In this document: one piece after another, positions 1 to 8,360 of the stretch
Layout: every line of letters starts with the position of its first letter
How positions within the stretch are numbered: the first letter of the stretch is position 1
NCBI RefSeq assembly: GCF_001514235.1
Contig: NZ_KQ948930.1
Span: forward strand, 475,978 to 539,977
DNA: 64,000 nt
Source: Streptomyces caeruleatus
Lineage (GTDB): Bacteria > Actinomycetota > Actinomycetes > Streptomycetales > Streptomycetaceae
Direction: 5' to 3'
Made by a program: the position numbers and the translations under genes
Notes under the pieces: model-generated
Seen by the model: only the letters and a program-made list of their open reading frames with translations
The model's database searches: none
Told to the model about the DNA's origin: nothing

Positions 1-1174
1 GCCCCCCGGCCCGTACCGCCGGCTCTTCGCCCACCCCGGCACCCGTGCCTTCACCCTGGCGAACCTGACCGCCCGTCTGCCCATGGGCATGTTCAGCGTG
101 AGCGCGGTCGTGATGATCGCCGGCACCCGGGGTTCGTACGCCCTCGCCGGCGCCGTCACCGCGACCGGCCTCGCGGCGACCGCGCTGGTCGCCCCCTGGA
201 CGGCACGGCTCGTCGACCGGTACGGACAGGCGCGGGTCGCCGTGCCCGCCACGCTCGTCGCCGCGCTGGGCAGCCTCGCGCTGCTGCTGTGCGTGCGCTA
301 CGACGCCCCGGCCTGGACCCTCTTCGCCGCGTACGCCGCCACGGCGACCACCCCCAACACCGGCGGCATGTCCCGCGCCCGGTGGACCCACCTGCTGAAG
401 GGCGACCCCGGGTCCCTGCACACGGCGAACTCCTTCGAGCAGGCCGCCGACGAACTGTGCTTCATGCTGGGCCCGGTGCTCGCGGCCTTCCTGTGCGGAA
501 CGTTCTTCCCGGAGGCGGGCACGCTGGTCGGGGCGGTGCTCCTGGTGACCGGCGTGCTGCTCTTCGCGGCCCAGCGCTCCACGGAGCCGCCGCCCCGGGA
601 ACACACGGCCGTGCAGTCGCCGCTGCGCGCCCCCGGCATGCCCTCGCTGCTGGCCGTCTGCCTCGCCATGGGCGCCGTGTTCGGCTCGACGGAGGTCGTC
701 ACCATCGCCTTCGCGGACACCTCGGGCCACCGCACGGCGGCAGGCGTGGTGCTCGCACTCCAGGCGGCCGGCTCCTGCGCGGCGGGCCTGCTGTACGGCC
801 GGCTCAGGCTCTCGGGCCCCGCCGAGTACCGCTACCCCTGGTGCCTGGCGGCGATGACCGCCCTCCTGACCCTGCCCCTCCTGACCGCCACCCTCACCGG
901 CTCCCTCCCCCTGCTGGCCCTCGCCCTCCTGGTGGCCGGCATGGCCACGGCCCCCACCATGATCACCAACATGGCCCTGGTCCAGCACCGCACCCCGCCC
1001 GACCGCCTCAACGAGGGCATGACCCTGGCGGTGACCGCCCTCCTGGGCGGCATCGCGTGCGGCAGCGCGATCGGAGGCTGGACGGCAGAGCACCTGACCC
1101 CGACAGCCGCCTACGGAGTCCCCCTCACAGCAGCCGCAACAGCACTACTCATCACCCTGGCAACAACCCCCTAA
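1..1174 (+). CDS. MFS transporter (5' end outside the window)
   Basis: Cytoplasmic-membrane transporter of the major facilitator superfamily; the substrate cannot be told from sequence. The reading frame is open from base 2 and reads PPGPYRRLFAHPGTRAFTLAN before the first internal ATG at 83, so the true start lies left of the window and the ATG at 83 is internal. About 390 residues are visible, with many hydrophobic segments, and the loop RLVDRYGQAR after the second visible helix is a typical MFS cytoplasmic loop. Only perhaps 10-30 N-terminal residues should be missing. It ends at TAA 1172-1174, inside the start of an intergenic repeat. The MFS assignment is firm; drug or amino-acid export would be a guess. 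Confidence 0.85.
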   Translation, partial: PPGPYRRLFAHPGTRAFTLANLTARLPMGMFSVSAVVMIAGTRGSYALAGAVTATGLAATALVAPWTARLVDRYGQARVAVPATLVAALGSLALLLCVRYDAPAWTLFAAYAATATTPNTGGMSRARWTHLLKGDPGSLHTANSFEQAADELCFMLGPVLAAFLCGTFFPEAGTLVGAVLLVTGVLLFAAQRSTEPPPREHTAVQSPLRAPGMPSLLAVCLAMGAVFGSTEVVTIAFADTSGHRTAAGVVLALQAAGSCAAGLLYGRLRLSGPAEYRYPWCLAAMTALLTLPLLTATLTGSLPLLALALLVAGMATAPTMITNMALVQHRTPPDRLNEGMTLAVTALLGGIACGSAIGGWTAEHLTPTAAYGVPLTAAATALLITLATTP

Positions 1175-1250
1175 GGGGCGCGGGGCTGCATCAATATGCG
1201 GCTCCGCCGCGTGGGCGCGACAAGCCCCCACGGCGCCGCACCCAAAGAAC
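1171..1250. repeat. Streptomyces-type intergenic repeat, family B, copy 1
   Basis: A G+C-rich block beginning AGGGGCGCGGGGCTG and running through GCGGCTCCGCCGCG (a short hairpin) to GCGCGACAAGCCCCC. Related blocks starting AGGGGCGCGGGGAACTGCGC occur at about 15690 and, on the opposite strand, at about 31810. It separates convergent genes and may act as a terminator. I recognise it as a recurrent Streptomyces intergenic motif; the function is inferred. Confidence 0.6.
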
Positions 1251-1255
1251 AACCC

Positions 1256-2479
1256 TCACACGGCACCCCCCACCCGCTGAACCCGCGGAGCAACCCGTAC
1301 GGATGCCGGCCCCTTCGCCATCAGCGTGATCCCCGCCCCCAACGGGACCTCCCCCTGCCAGCCCCAACACCGACTCCAGCATCGACAGATGCTGCCCGAT
1401 ACACGCCCGCGGCCCCCCGCCGAACGGAAACCAGGCGTACCGAGGCCGCCCCGCCTCCGCCTCCGGCGTGAAGCGGGAGGGGTCGAACCGCTCGGCGTCC
1501 GGCCAGTGGTCGGGGTGGCGCTGGGTGACCCAGGGGCTGACCAGGAGGTCGGCGCCGGCGGGTATCCGTACGCCGTCGATCTCCGCCTCGGCGACCGCCC
1601 GGCGGCCGATCACGGGCGCGGAGGGATACAGCCGCATCGCCTCCTTCAGCACCATCGCCAAATACGGCAGCGCCTCCATGTCGTCCGCGGTGGGCGCCCG
1701 CCCGCCGGGGCCGCCGAGCACCTGGTCCACCTCGTCCCGTACGCGCCGCTGTTCCTCGGGGTGCCGGGCGAGGAGGTGCAGTCCCGGCGGCCGGCGACGA
1801 TCCCGTCGCACAGCGCGTGCAGTTCCGCCTGGAGGCGTCCGGCGCGGCGGTTGGCGGGGGTGGGCCAGGTGCGCGGCGGCTTCAGCGGGGAGAAGCCGCG
1901 CTTGAGGGAGTACTCCTGGAGTGCGGGCAGGGTGCGCCCGACGACCTCGAAGGCCTGCTCCACATCCGTACCGAAGACGATCCGGCCGACGACGCGCAGC
2001 GCGAACCGATGCATCTCACCGACCAGTTCGACGGTCCCGGCGCCGTCACCGCCGCCCGTCGCCCCCCGCCAGGCGGCGGCCAGCACGGTCGCCTCCTCGG
2101 CCACCTGGGAGGCGTACCCGTTCACCCGGCGGCGGGTGAACAGCGGCTGCACGAGGCGCCGTTGGCGCAGGTAGGCGTCGTCCTGGCTGGTGAGCAGCCC
2201 GTTGCCGACGGACTGGCGCAGTTCCTCGTAGAAGGTGTTGTCCTTGCGGAAGTTGGCGGCCTGGGTGGCCAGCACCTGCTGGGCGCCCTCGGGTGAGAAG
2301 ACCGCGTAGATCTCGGACCGCAGTCCCGGGGGTCCGGCCCGGAAGCGCACCACGTCGCCATGGTCGCGGCGGGCTCGCAGATAGGCGGCGAGAGGATCGT
2401 TCAGCAGGGCACTCATCGAGCCGAGTAACGCGCTCCCCGTCACGATCGGCGCCTGGGCGGCCGTCGTCGTCATCGTCAT
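1256..2479 (-). pseudogene. cytochrome P450 pseudogene with two internal deletions
   Basis: Remains of a cytochrome P450 mono-oxygenase (haem-thiolate enzyme). The start is ATG at 2479, preceded by AAGGGGGG. The N-terminal half is intact in one frame to GIVAGRRD near 1782. The frame then changes directly to LHLLARHPEEQ, so the whole I helix with its AGxET oxygen-activation motif, some 50-60 residues, is missing. The ExxR helix (EAMR) and haem-cysteine loop (FPFGGGPRACIG) follow. After SVLGLA, near 1355, about 20 residues are missing and the frame shifts again. The last segment, EVPLGAGITLMAKG to VGGAV and stop at 1256-1258, lies in that frame. Codon 18 is TTA. Both gaps are clean losses in otherwise well-preserved sequence, so decay is recent, or the assembly dropped GC-rich stretches. 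Confidence 0.9.
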
Positions 2480-2540
2480 GGTGCCCCCCTTCCCGTGTCG
2501 CCCCATTGACTCACCCTCCGGTCGCACATACCTTCGCCAA

Positions 2541-2554
2541 TCGAAGCGCTTCGA
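2541..2554. promoter_or_regulatory. LacI-family operator O1 (perfect 14-bp palindrome)
   Basis: TCGAAGCGCTTCGA is a perfect palindrome with the central GCGC typical of LacI/GalR-family operators. It lies 70 bp upstream of the GH31 ATG and 60 bp from the divergent P450 start. The LacI gene at 4876 is the obvious candidate for its ligand-responsive repressor. Confidence 0.75.
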
Positions 2555-2563
2555 CAATCTTGA

Positions 2564-2577
2564 TCGAAACGATTCGA
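2564..2577. promoter_or_regulatory. LacI-family operator O2 (near-palindrome)
   Basis: TCGAAACGATTCGA shares the TCGAA...TTCGA arms of the palindrome at 2541 and is offset from it by 23 bp, roughly two helical turns. Cooperative binding of a dimer pair is plausible. Both sites sit where they could repress the GH31-lacI operon and also the divergent P450 promoter. Confidence 0.65.
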
Positions 2578-2623
2578 CAAAGGACCGAGGACCGAGGACC
2601 GGACGCTGTAAGGGACCCCCCAC

Positions 2624-4876
2624 ATGAAGTTCACCGACGGCTACTGGCTGCTGCGCGAAGGCGTCACCGCGGCCCACCCGGCCGAAGTCCTGGACGTCAC
2701 CGAGTCGGCCGGCGCCCTGGAGATCCACGCGCCGACCCGGCCCATCCGCTCGCGCGGCGACCTGATGACGGGACCGGTCATGACGATCAACGCCCACACC
2801 CCGATGCCCGACGTCATCGGCCTCACCCTCACCCACTTCAGCGGTGAGCAGCCGCGCGGCCCCGAGTTCGAGCTCACCGAGTCGGCGGAGACGGTGCCGC
2901 AGATCTCGTACGACGACGAGCACGCGACCCTGACCTCCGGCGCGCTGTCGGTCCGCGTCGCGCGCGCAGGTTCCTGGCAGGTCGACTTCCTGGCCGGCGG
3001 CCGTACGCTCACCTCCAGCGGCCCCAAGAGCATGGGCATCATGCGGGACGCGAGCGGGGCGCATTATCTGCGCGAACAGCTGAACCTCGGTGTCGGTACG
3101 TCCGTCTACGGCCTCGGCGAGCGCTTCGGACCGCTGGTGAAGAACGGGCAGGTCGTCGACATCTGGCAGGCCGACGGCGGCACGTGCAGCGAGCAGGCGT
3201 ACAAGAACGTGCCGTTCTTCCTGACCGACGCGGGCTACGGCGTCTTCGTCGACCATCCGGGCAAGGTCTCCTTCGAGGTGGCCTCGGAGGTCGTCTCCCG
3301 GGTGCAGTTCAGCGCGGAGACCCAGGAGCTGACGTACTACGTCGTCTACGGCCCGACGCCGAAGGACATCCTGCGCAAGTACACGGCCCTGACCGGCCGC
3401 CCCGCGCTGCCGCCCGCGTGGTCGTTCGGCCTGTGGCTGTCGACGTCCTTCACCACGTCGTACGACGAGGAGACGGTGACGTCGTTCGTGGACGGCATGC
3501 GGGAGCGTGAACTGCCGCTGTCCGTCTTCCACTTCGACTGTTTCTGGATGCGGGAGTTCCACTGGTGCGACTTCCAGTGGGACCCACGCGTCTTCCCCGA
3601 CCCCGAGGGGATGCTGGCCCGGCTGAAGGCGAGGGACCTGCGGGTCTGCGTCTGGATCAACCCGTACATCGCCCAGCGCTCCCCGCTGTTCGCGGAGGGC
3701 AAGGAGCTGGGGTACCTGCTGAAGCGGCCGGACGGGAGCGTCTGGCAGTGGGACCTGTGGCAGCCGGGGATGGCGCTGGTCGACTTCACCCTGCCGGCCG
3801 CCCGCGACTGGTACGCGGCGAAGCTGGAGGCGCTGCTCGCGCAGGGCGTCGACTGCTTCAAGACCGACTTCGGCGAGCGGGTGCCGGTCGACGTGGTCTG
3901 GTCGGACGGCTCCGACCCGGAGCGGATGCACAACTACTACACGTACCTCTACAACCGCACCGTCTTCGACGTGCTGCGCAAGCACCGGGGCGAGGACGAG
4001 GCGGTGCTCTTCGCCCGCTCGGCGACGGCGGGCAGTCAGAAGTTCCCGGTGCACTGGGGCGGCGACTGCGAGGCCACCTACGAGTCGATGGCGGAGTCGC
4101 TGCGCGGCGGTCTCTCGCTGGGCCTGTCCGGCTTCGGGTACTGGAGCCATGACATCGGCGGCTTCGAGGGCACGCCGTCGGCCGCGCTGTTCAAGCGGTG
4201 GCTGGCGTTCGGACTGATGTCCTCGCACAGCCGGCTGCACGGGTCGTCGTCGTACCGCGTCCCCTGGCAGTTCGACGAGGAGTCGGTGGACGTGACCCGC
4301 CACTTCACCCGCCTCAAGCTGCGCCTGATGCCCTACCTCTACGAGGCCGCCCGCACCGCCCACACCGAGGGCGTGCCGATGATGCGGGCGATGGTCCTGG
4401 AGTTCCCGGACGATCCCGGGTGCGCGCATCTGGAGCGGCAGTACATGCTCGGGTCCGACCTGCTGGTGGCGCCCGTCTTCAGCGACGAGGGGGACGTCTC
4501 GTACTACGTCCCCGAGGGCACCTGGACCGACCTGCTCGGCGGGCGGACGGTGACCGGGCCCCGGTGGGTGCGCGAGAAGCACGGTTTCACAAGCGTGCCG
4601 CTGCTGGTGCGGCCGGGTGCGGTGATCCCGGTGGGCGCGGTGGACGACCGGCCCGACTACGACCACGCCGACGGGGTGACGCTGCGGGCGTTCGGGCTGG
4701 AGCGGGGCGCGCGGGTGGCGGTGCGGGTCGGGGAGGTGGTCTTCACGGTCGTACGGGAAGGGGACACGTTGCGGGCGTCGTGCGGGGACCCGGCCGCGCC
4801 CTGGGGGCTGGCGGCGGGCGAGCGCGAGGTGCGGGCGCAGGCGGGGACCGGGTTCCTCTCCCTGGAGCTGGGCTGA
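2624..4876 (+). CDS. yicI: alpha-xylosidase, glycoside hydrolase family 31 (YicI type)
   Basis: Retaining exo-glycosidase expected to release alpha-linked xylose from xyloglucan-derived oligosaccharides in the cytoplasm. At 750 aa it matches Escherichia coli YicI closely in length and sequence. An N-terminal beta-sandwich (about residues 1-250) precedes the (beta/alpha)8 barrel. The nucleophile is D415 in KTDFGERVP and the acid/base is D481 in HWGGDC. The downstream SMAESLRGGLS and SHDIGGFEG segments are also family landmarks. There is no signal peptide. AAGGGA lies upstream of ATG 2624. It is translationally coupled to the lacI gene (TGATG overlap), and two operators lie upstream. No transporter is linked. 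Alpha-glucosidase activity cannot be excluded, but the YicI-like active-site context favours xylosidase. Confidence 0.9.
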   Translation: MKFTDGYWLLREGVTAAHPAEVLDVTESAGALEIHAPTRPIRSRGDLMTGPVMTINAHTPMPDVIGLTLTHFSGEQPRGPEFELTESAETVPQISYDDEHATLTSGALSVRVARAGSWQVDFLAGGRTLTSSGPKSMGIMRDASGAHYLREQLNLGVGTSVYGLGERFGPLVKNGQVVDIWQADGGTCSEQAYKNVPFFLTDAGYGVFVDHPGKVSFEVASEVVSRVQFSAETQELTYYVVYGPTPKDILRKYTALTGRPALPPAWSFGLWLSTSFTTSYDEETVTSFVDGMRERELPLSVFHFDCFWMREFHWCDFQWDPRVFPDPEGMLARLKARDLRVCVWINPYIAQRSPLFAEGKELGYLLKRPDGSVWQWDLWQPGMALVDFTLPAARDWYAAKLEALLAQGVDCFKTDFGERVPVDVVWSDGSDPERMHNYYTYLYNRTVFDVLRKHRGEDEAVLFARSATAGSQKFPVHWGGDCEATYESMAESLRGGLSLGLSGFGYWSHDIGGFEGTPSAALFKRWLAFGLMSSHSRLHGSSSYRVPWQFDEESVDVTRHFTRLKLRLMPYLYEAARTAHTEGVPMMRAMVLEFPDDPGCAHLERQYMLGSDLLVAPVFSDEGDVSYYVPEGTWTDLLGGRTVTGPRWVREKHGFTSVPLLVRPGAVIPVGAVDDRPDYDHADGVTLRAFGLERGARVAVRVGEVVFTVVREGDTLRASCGDPAAPWGLAAGEREVRAQAGTGFLSLELG

Positions 4877-5886
4877 TGGTGAGGATCACGGACGTGGCGC
4901 GGGATGCCGGGGTCTCCCCCAGCACCGTGTCGTACGTGCTCAGCGGCAAGCGGCCGATCTCCGACGAGACCCGGCACCGCGTCGAGGAGTCCGTCCGCCG
5001 GCTCGGCTACCGCCCGCACGCCGGCGCCCGTGCCCTGGCCGGCCGCAGGTCGAACGTGCTGGCCCTGGCCGTGCCGCTGCGGCCGGGCATCGACGTGCCG
5101 GTGGCGATGCGGTTCGCGGTGTCGGTGGTGACGACGGCCCGGCGCCATGGCCATGACGTGCTGCTGCTGACCCAGGACGAGGGTCCGGAGGGGCTGCGGC
5201 GGGTCGTGGACACGGCGTGGGTGGACGGGCTGATCGTCATGGACGTGCAGTTGGACGATCCCCGGCCGGCGCTGTTACGCGGCCTGGGCCGGCCGTCGGT
5301 GCTGATCGGCTTCCCGGCGGATCCGGAGGGTCTGACCTGCGTCGACCTGGACTTCACGGCGGCGGGTGAGGCGTGCGTGGAGCATCTGGCGCGGCTCGGC
5401 CACCGGGCGGTGGCGCTGGTGGGGTCGCCGCCGGAGGTGTACGTCCGGGGGACGGCGTTCGCCCAGCGGGTGGTGCGCGGCTTCACCGCCGCCGCGGACC
5501 GGGGGCGGCTCGCCTCCGCCGTGCACCCGTGCGAGGCCTCGCCCGAGGCCGCCCGGGCGGTCGCCGAGCGACTGCTGCGGGAGCAGCCCGGGTTGACGGG
5601 GGTCGTCGTCCACAACGAGACGGTCCTGGAGCCCCTGATCGACGCGTTCGAGGAGCTGGGCCTGCGGGTGCCGGCCGACCTGTCGATCACCGCCATCTGC
5701 CCGGACGAGGTCGCCGCCTCCCTGCGAGTGCCGGTCACGTCGATCGCGCTGCCCGCCGACGAGGTCGGCACCCGGGCCGTGGAGCTCCTGATGAGGAAGC
5801 TGGACGGAACGGCCGTGCCGGAGGCGACGCTGCTGCCGCCGCGGATGACGGAACGGGGGAGCACGGCGCCGCGGGCGGTCGCGTGA
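4876..5886 (+). CDS. LacI-family transcriptional repressor (contains a TTA codon)
   Basis: A 336-aa LacI/GalR repressor. The N-terminal helix-turn-helix (ITDVARDAGVSPSTVSYVLSG, residues 4-24) and hinge helix are followed by a periplasmic-binding-protein-like sugar-sensing domain. ATG 4876 overlaps the GH31 stop by one base, so the two genes are co-translated. It most likely binds the palindromes at 2541 and 2564 and releases them on binding a xylosyl sugar; this is inference from context. Leu134 is encoded by TTA (5275-5277), so translation should depend on the bldA tRNA. The last 132 bp of the gene are repeated immediately downstream. Confidence 0.9.
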   Translation: MVRITDVARDAGVSPSTVSYVLSGKRPISDETRHRVEESVRRLGYRPHAGARALAGRRSNVLALAVPLRPGIDVPVAMRFAVSVVTTARRHGHDVLLLTQDEGPEGLRRVVDTAWVDGLIVMDVQLDDPRPALLRGLGRPSVLIGFPADPEGLTCVDLDFTAAGEACVEHLARLGHRAVALVGSPPEVYVRGTAFAQRVVRGFTAAADRGRLASAVHPCEASPEAARAVAERLLREQPGLTGVVVHNETVLEPLIDAFEELGLRVPADLSITAICPDEVAASLRVPVTSIALPADEVGTRAVELLMRKLDGTAVPEATLLPPRMTERGSTAPRAVA

Positions 5887-6128
5887 GGGGGCTTCGGGGT
5901 GGGGAGGGCGCGGCGTCGCGACGAGGTCGGCACGCGGGCCGTGGAATTGCTGATGAGAAAGCTGGACGGAACGGCCGTACCGGAGGCGACGCTGCTGCCG
6001 CCGCGGATGACGGAACGGGGGAGCACGGCGCCGCGGGCGGTCGCGTGAGGGCGGCTCGGAGGGAGCGCGACGTCGCGGGCCGTCGCGTGAGGGGGCCTCG
6101 GGGCGGGGAGGGCGCGGCGTCGCGATGA
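5757..6128 (+). repeat. tandem duplication of the lacI 3' end
   Basis: Copy 1 (5757-5888) is the last 43 codons of lacI and its stop. Copy 2 (5919-6050) has the same length and includes the stop, offset by 162 bp. The two differ by six bases in five codons (ACC/ACG, GAG/GAA, CTC/TTG, AGG/AGA, GTG/GTA), and every change is synonymous. A third, shorter copy (about 6076-6128) contains only the last few codons, the stop and the GGGGAGGGCGCGGCGTCGCG spacer. Copies 2 and 3 have no upstream coding sequence. Apart from these copies I see nothing in the 336 bp between lacI and the next gene. Confidence 0.9.
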
Positions 6129-6222
6129 GTTTCGGGCCGGCCGGGAGTCTGGTGTGGTGACCGGCGACCGGCGTAGGACGGCTACGCCGGTGCCCGCGAC
6201 ACCAGACGCCACGGAGGACGCC

Positions 6223-7005
6223 ATGACGACCACGCCGGACGAACCGAACACCGAGCTGCCCGGCCGCCCGCCCGTCGTCGACCTGGCCACCTGGCAGGCC
6301 GCCCGCGACGAGCTGCTGGTCCGAGAGAAGGCCCACACCCGCGAGGGCGACGCCATCGCCGCGGCCCGACGGCGGCTGCCGATGGTGGAGTTCGACGGGA
6401 CCGTCGAGGTCGTGGGGCCGGACGGGCCGGTGCCGTTCCTGGACCTGTTCCAGGGGCGCGAGGAGCTCGTGGTCTACAAGCACATGTGGTACGACGGCGC
6501 GCCGCACCAGGGCCAGTGCGAGGGCTGCACCACCACGGCCTGGCACCTGACGGACGCCGCCTACCTCAACGCCCGCGGTGTGTCGTTCGCCGTCCTGACC
6601 ACGGGCCGCTGGGACGAGGTGGCCGCCTACGTCGAGTTCATGGGCTACACCCAGCCCTGGTACTCGGTGCGCGGCGTGGACGGGCCGGCCGGCGGCGACA
6701 TGGGGTACCTCACCAGCTATCTGCGCGACGGCGACCGCGTGTTCCTGACCTACTCCACGACGGGTCGCGGCAACGAGCGGGTCAACGGCTCCCTCGGCCT
6801 GCTCGACATGACGCCCTACGGCCGCGGCGAGACCTGGGAGGACAACCCCGAGGACTGGCCCAAGGGCGGCAACGCGTGCTGGTCCTGGCGCTCGGACGCG
6901 GACGGAAACGCCACCTGGGGCCCGACCAGCCGCCCCGTCCCCCAGTGGACCCGCCCGGGCGCGACCCCCGTGGACACCCTCGGCCGGCAGGGCCACCACC
7001 ACTGA
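6223..7005 (+). CDS. DUF899 family thioredoxin-fold protein
   Basis: A 260-aa cytosolic protein of the DUF899 family, which adopts a thioredoxin-like fold without the CxxC pair; its biochemical function is unknown. Recognisable family segments are ATWQAARDELLVREKAHTREGD (about residues 22-43), RRRLPMVEFD, the WYDGAPHQGQCEGCTTTAWH stretch and RGNERVNGSLGLLDMTPYGR near the end. The start chosen is ATG 6223, nine bases after CGGAGG; an upstream in-frame ATG/GTG at 6154 has no ribosome-binding site. It stands alone, convergent with the HxlR gene. Confidence 0.8.
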   Translation: MTTTPDEPNTELPGRPPVVDLATWQAARDELLVREKAHTREGDAIAAARRRLPMVEFDGTVEVVGPDGPVPFLDLFQGREELVVYKHMWYDGAPHQGQCEGCTTTAWHLTDAAYLNARGVSFAVLTTGRWDEVAAYVEFMGYTQPWYSVRGVDGPAGGDMGYLTSYLRDGDRVFLTYSTTGRGNERVNGSLGLLDMTPYGRGETWEDNPEDWPKGGNACWSWRSDADGNATWGPTSRPVPQWTRPGATPVDTLGRQGHHH

Positions 7006-7026
7006 CGCCTGGGCGGCGAAGGAGCC

Positions 7027-7392
7027 CTACCGCGTTTCGCCCGCCGCGTCGAACTCCTGCCTGGCCCGCTCGACCTTCGGAAGGTTCTGCGCGGACCAGT
7101 CGGCGAGGTGGGCGAAGACCGGGGCCAGGCTGCGGCCGAGGTCGCTGATCTCGTACTCGACCCGGGGCGGCACCTCGGGGTGGTACGTGCGCACGACCAG
7201 GCCGTCGCGCTCCATCTGGCGCAGCCGCTGGGTGAGGACCTTCGGTGTGATGGTGCCGATGGCGCGCTGGAGTTCGACGAAACGCTGCCGGCCAAACTCG
7301 TTCAGCGTCCACAGGATCGGCGTCGTCCAGCGGCTGAAGACGAGATCCACGACCGGCGAGACGGGACACGCCTGCTCCGAGTCACCGCCCAT
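7027..7392 (-). CDS. HxlR-family transcriptional regulator
   Basis: A 121-aa winged-helix regulator of the HxlR family. The hallmark segment VDLVFSRWTTPILWTLNEFG precedes the recognition region ITPKVLTQRLRQMERDGLV and the wing EVPPRVEYEISDLG. A single cysteine (C9, ACPV) precedes the first helix, at the position used for redox or quinone sensing in relatives such as YodB and QorR. It is divergent from the NAD(P)-binding protein gene, a common pairing in which the regulator represses its neighbour. The shared 109-bp intergenic region carries a TAGGTACCTA palindrome. Confidence 0.88.
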   Translation of the reverse strand: MGGDSEQACPVSPVVDLVFSRWTTPILWTLNEFGRQRFVELQRAIGTITPKVLTQRLRQMERDGLVVRTYHPEVPPRVEYEISDLGRSLAPVFAHLADWSAQNLPKVERARQEFDAAGETR

Positions 7393-7421
7393 CAGGCCCT
7401 CCCAGGGAAGTCACTTTCTTC

Positions 7422-7431
7422 TAGGTACCTA
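7422..7431. promoter_or_regulatory. candidate HxlR operator
   Basis: TAGGTACCTA is a perfect palindrome embedded in an A+T-rich stretch (CTAGGTACCTACTATA) between the divergent HxlR and NAD(P)-binding protein genes. TAC/GTA-rich palindromes are typical targets of HxlR regulators. The assignment rests on position and symmetry only. Confidence 0.55.
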
Positions 7432-7501
7432 CTATACCGAGGATGCTAGCGTCACGGACATCGCTCAACTCCACCCGCTTTCACCAACTTTGGGAGTTCT
7501 C

Positions 7502-8347
7502 GTGATCACCGTGACCGGAGCATCCGGAAACATCGGCCGCCCGCTCGTCGAGGCGCTCGCCCTCGCGGGCGAGAAGGTGACGGCCGTGTCCCGCAACCCC
7601 CTCCCCCACGACCTCCCGGAGGGCGCCCGGCATGTCCGCGCCGACCTCGCCGATCCCGCCACCCTGGGCCCGGCCCTGGACGGCGCGGACGCCCTGTTCC
7701 TCCTGCCCGCCGGTGAGCTGCTCGGCGGCGGCCCGCCCGCGGCCGAGGTGCTGTCGGCCGCCGGGGAGGCCGGCGTGCGACGCGTCGTCCTGCTCTCCTC
7801 GCAGATCAACGGCACCCGCCCGGACGCCCCCTCACACGGCCGGCTACGGGAGTTCGAGCAGGCCGTACGCTCCTCGGGACTGGCCTGGACGATCCTGCGG
7901 CCGGGCGGCTTCGCCTCCAACGCCTACGCCTGGAGCGAGACCGTCCGCACCCGGCGCACGGTCTTCGCCCCGTTCGCCGACGTCGCCCTCCCGGTCGTGG
8001 ACCCGGCGGACATCGCCGAGGTCGCCGCCCTGGTCCTGCGCGACGAGGGCCACGCGGGACAGACGTACGAACTGACCGGACCGGTCGCCGTCACCCCGCG
8101 CCGGCAGGCGGCGGCGCTCGCCGAGGCGCTCGGCGAGCAGGTCGATTTCGTGGAGCTGACCCGTGCGCAGGCGCGTGAGCACATGGCACGGTTCATGCCC
8201 GAGCCGGTGATCGACGGCACCCTCGACGTCCTCGGCGAGCCCCTCCCCGCCGAACAGCGGGTCAGCCCCGACGTCGAGAAGCTCCTCGGCCGCCCGGCCG
8301 GCCCGTTCGCGGGGTGGGCACGGCGCCACGCCCACGCCTTCGCGTGA
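7502..8347 (+). CDS. NAD(P)-binding Rossmann-fold protein (NmrA/quinone-reductase-like)
   Basis: A 281-aa atypical short-chain dehydrogenase of the NmrA/QOR2 group. The dinucleotide-binding motif TGASGNIG (residues 5-12) opens the protein, followed by VRADLADPATL and VVLLSSQ strands. Members bind NAD(P)H and act as quinone or nitro reductases or as redox sensors. The GTG start at 7502 has GGGAG upstream; the longer open frame from 7187 runs antisense to the hxlR gene and is not used. Divergence from an HxlR regulator with a lone cysteine suggests an electrophile or quinone stress response, which is inference. Confidence 0.85.
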   Translation: MITVTGASGNIGRPLVEALALAGEKVTAVSRNPLPHDLPEGARHVRADLADPATLGPALDGADALFLLPAGELLGGGPPAAEVLSAAGEAGVRRVVLLSSQINGTRPDAPSHGRLREFEQAVRSSGLAWTILRPGGFASNAYAWSETVRTRRTVFAPFADVALPVVDPADIAEVAALVLRDEGHAGQTYELTGPVAVTPRRQAAALAEALGEQVDFVELTRAQAREHMARFMPEPVIDGTLDVLGEPLPAEQRVSPDVEKLLGRPAGPFAGWARRHAHAFA

Positions 8348-8360
8348 CGCCCGTGCCGTC

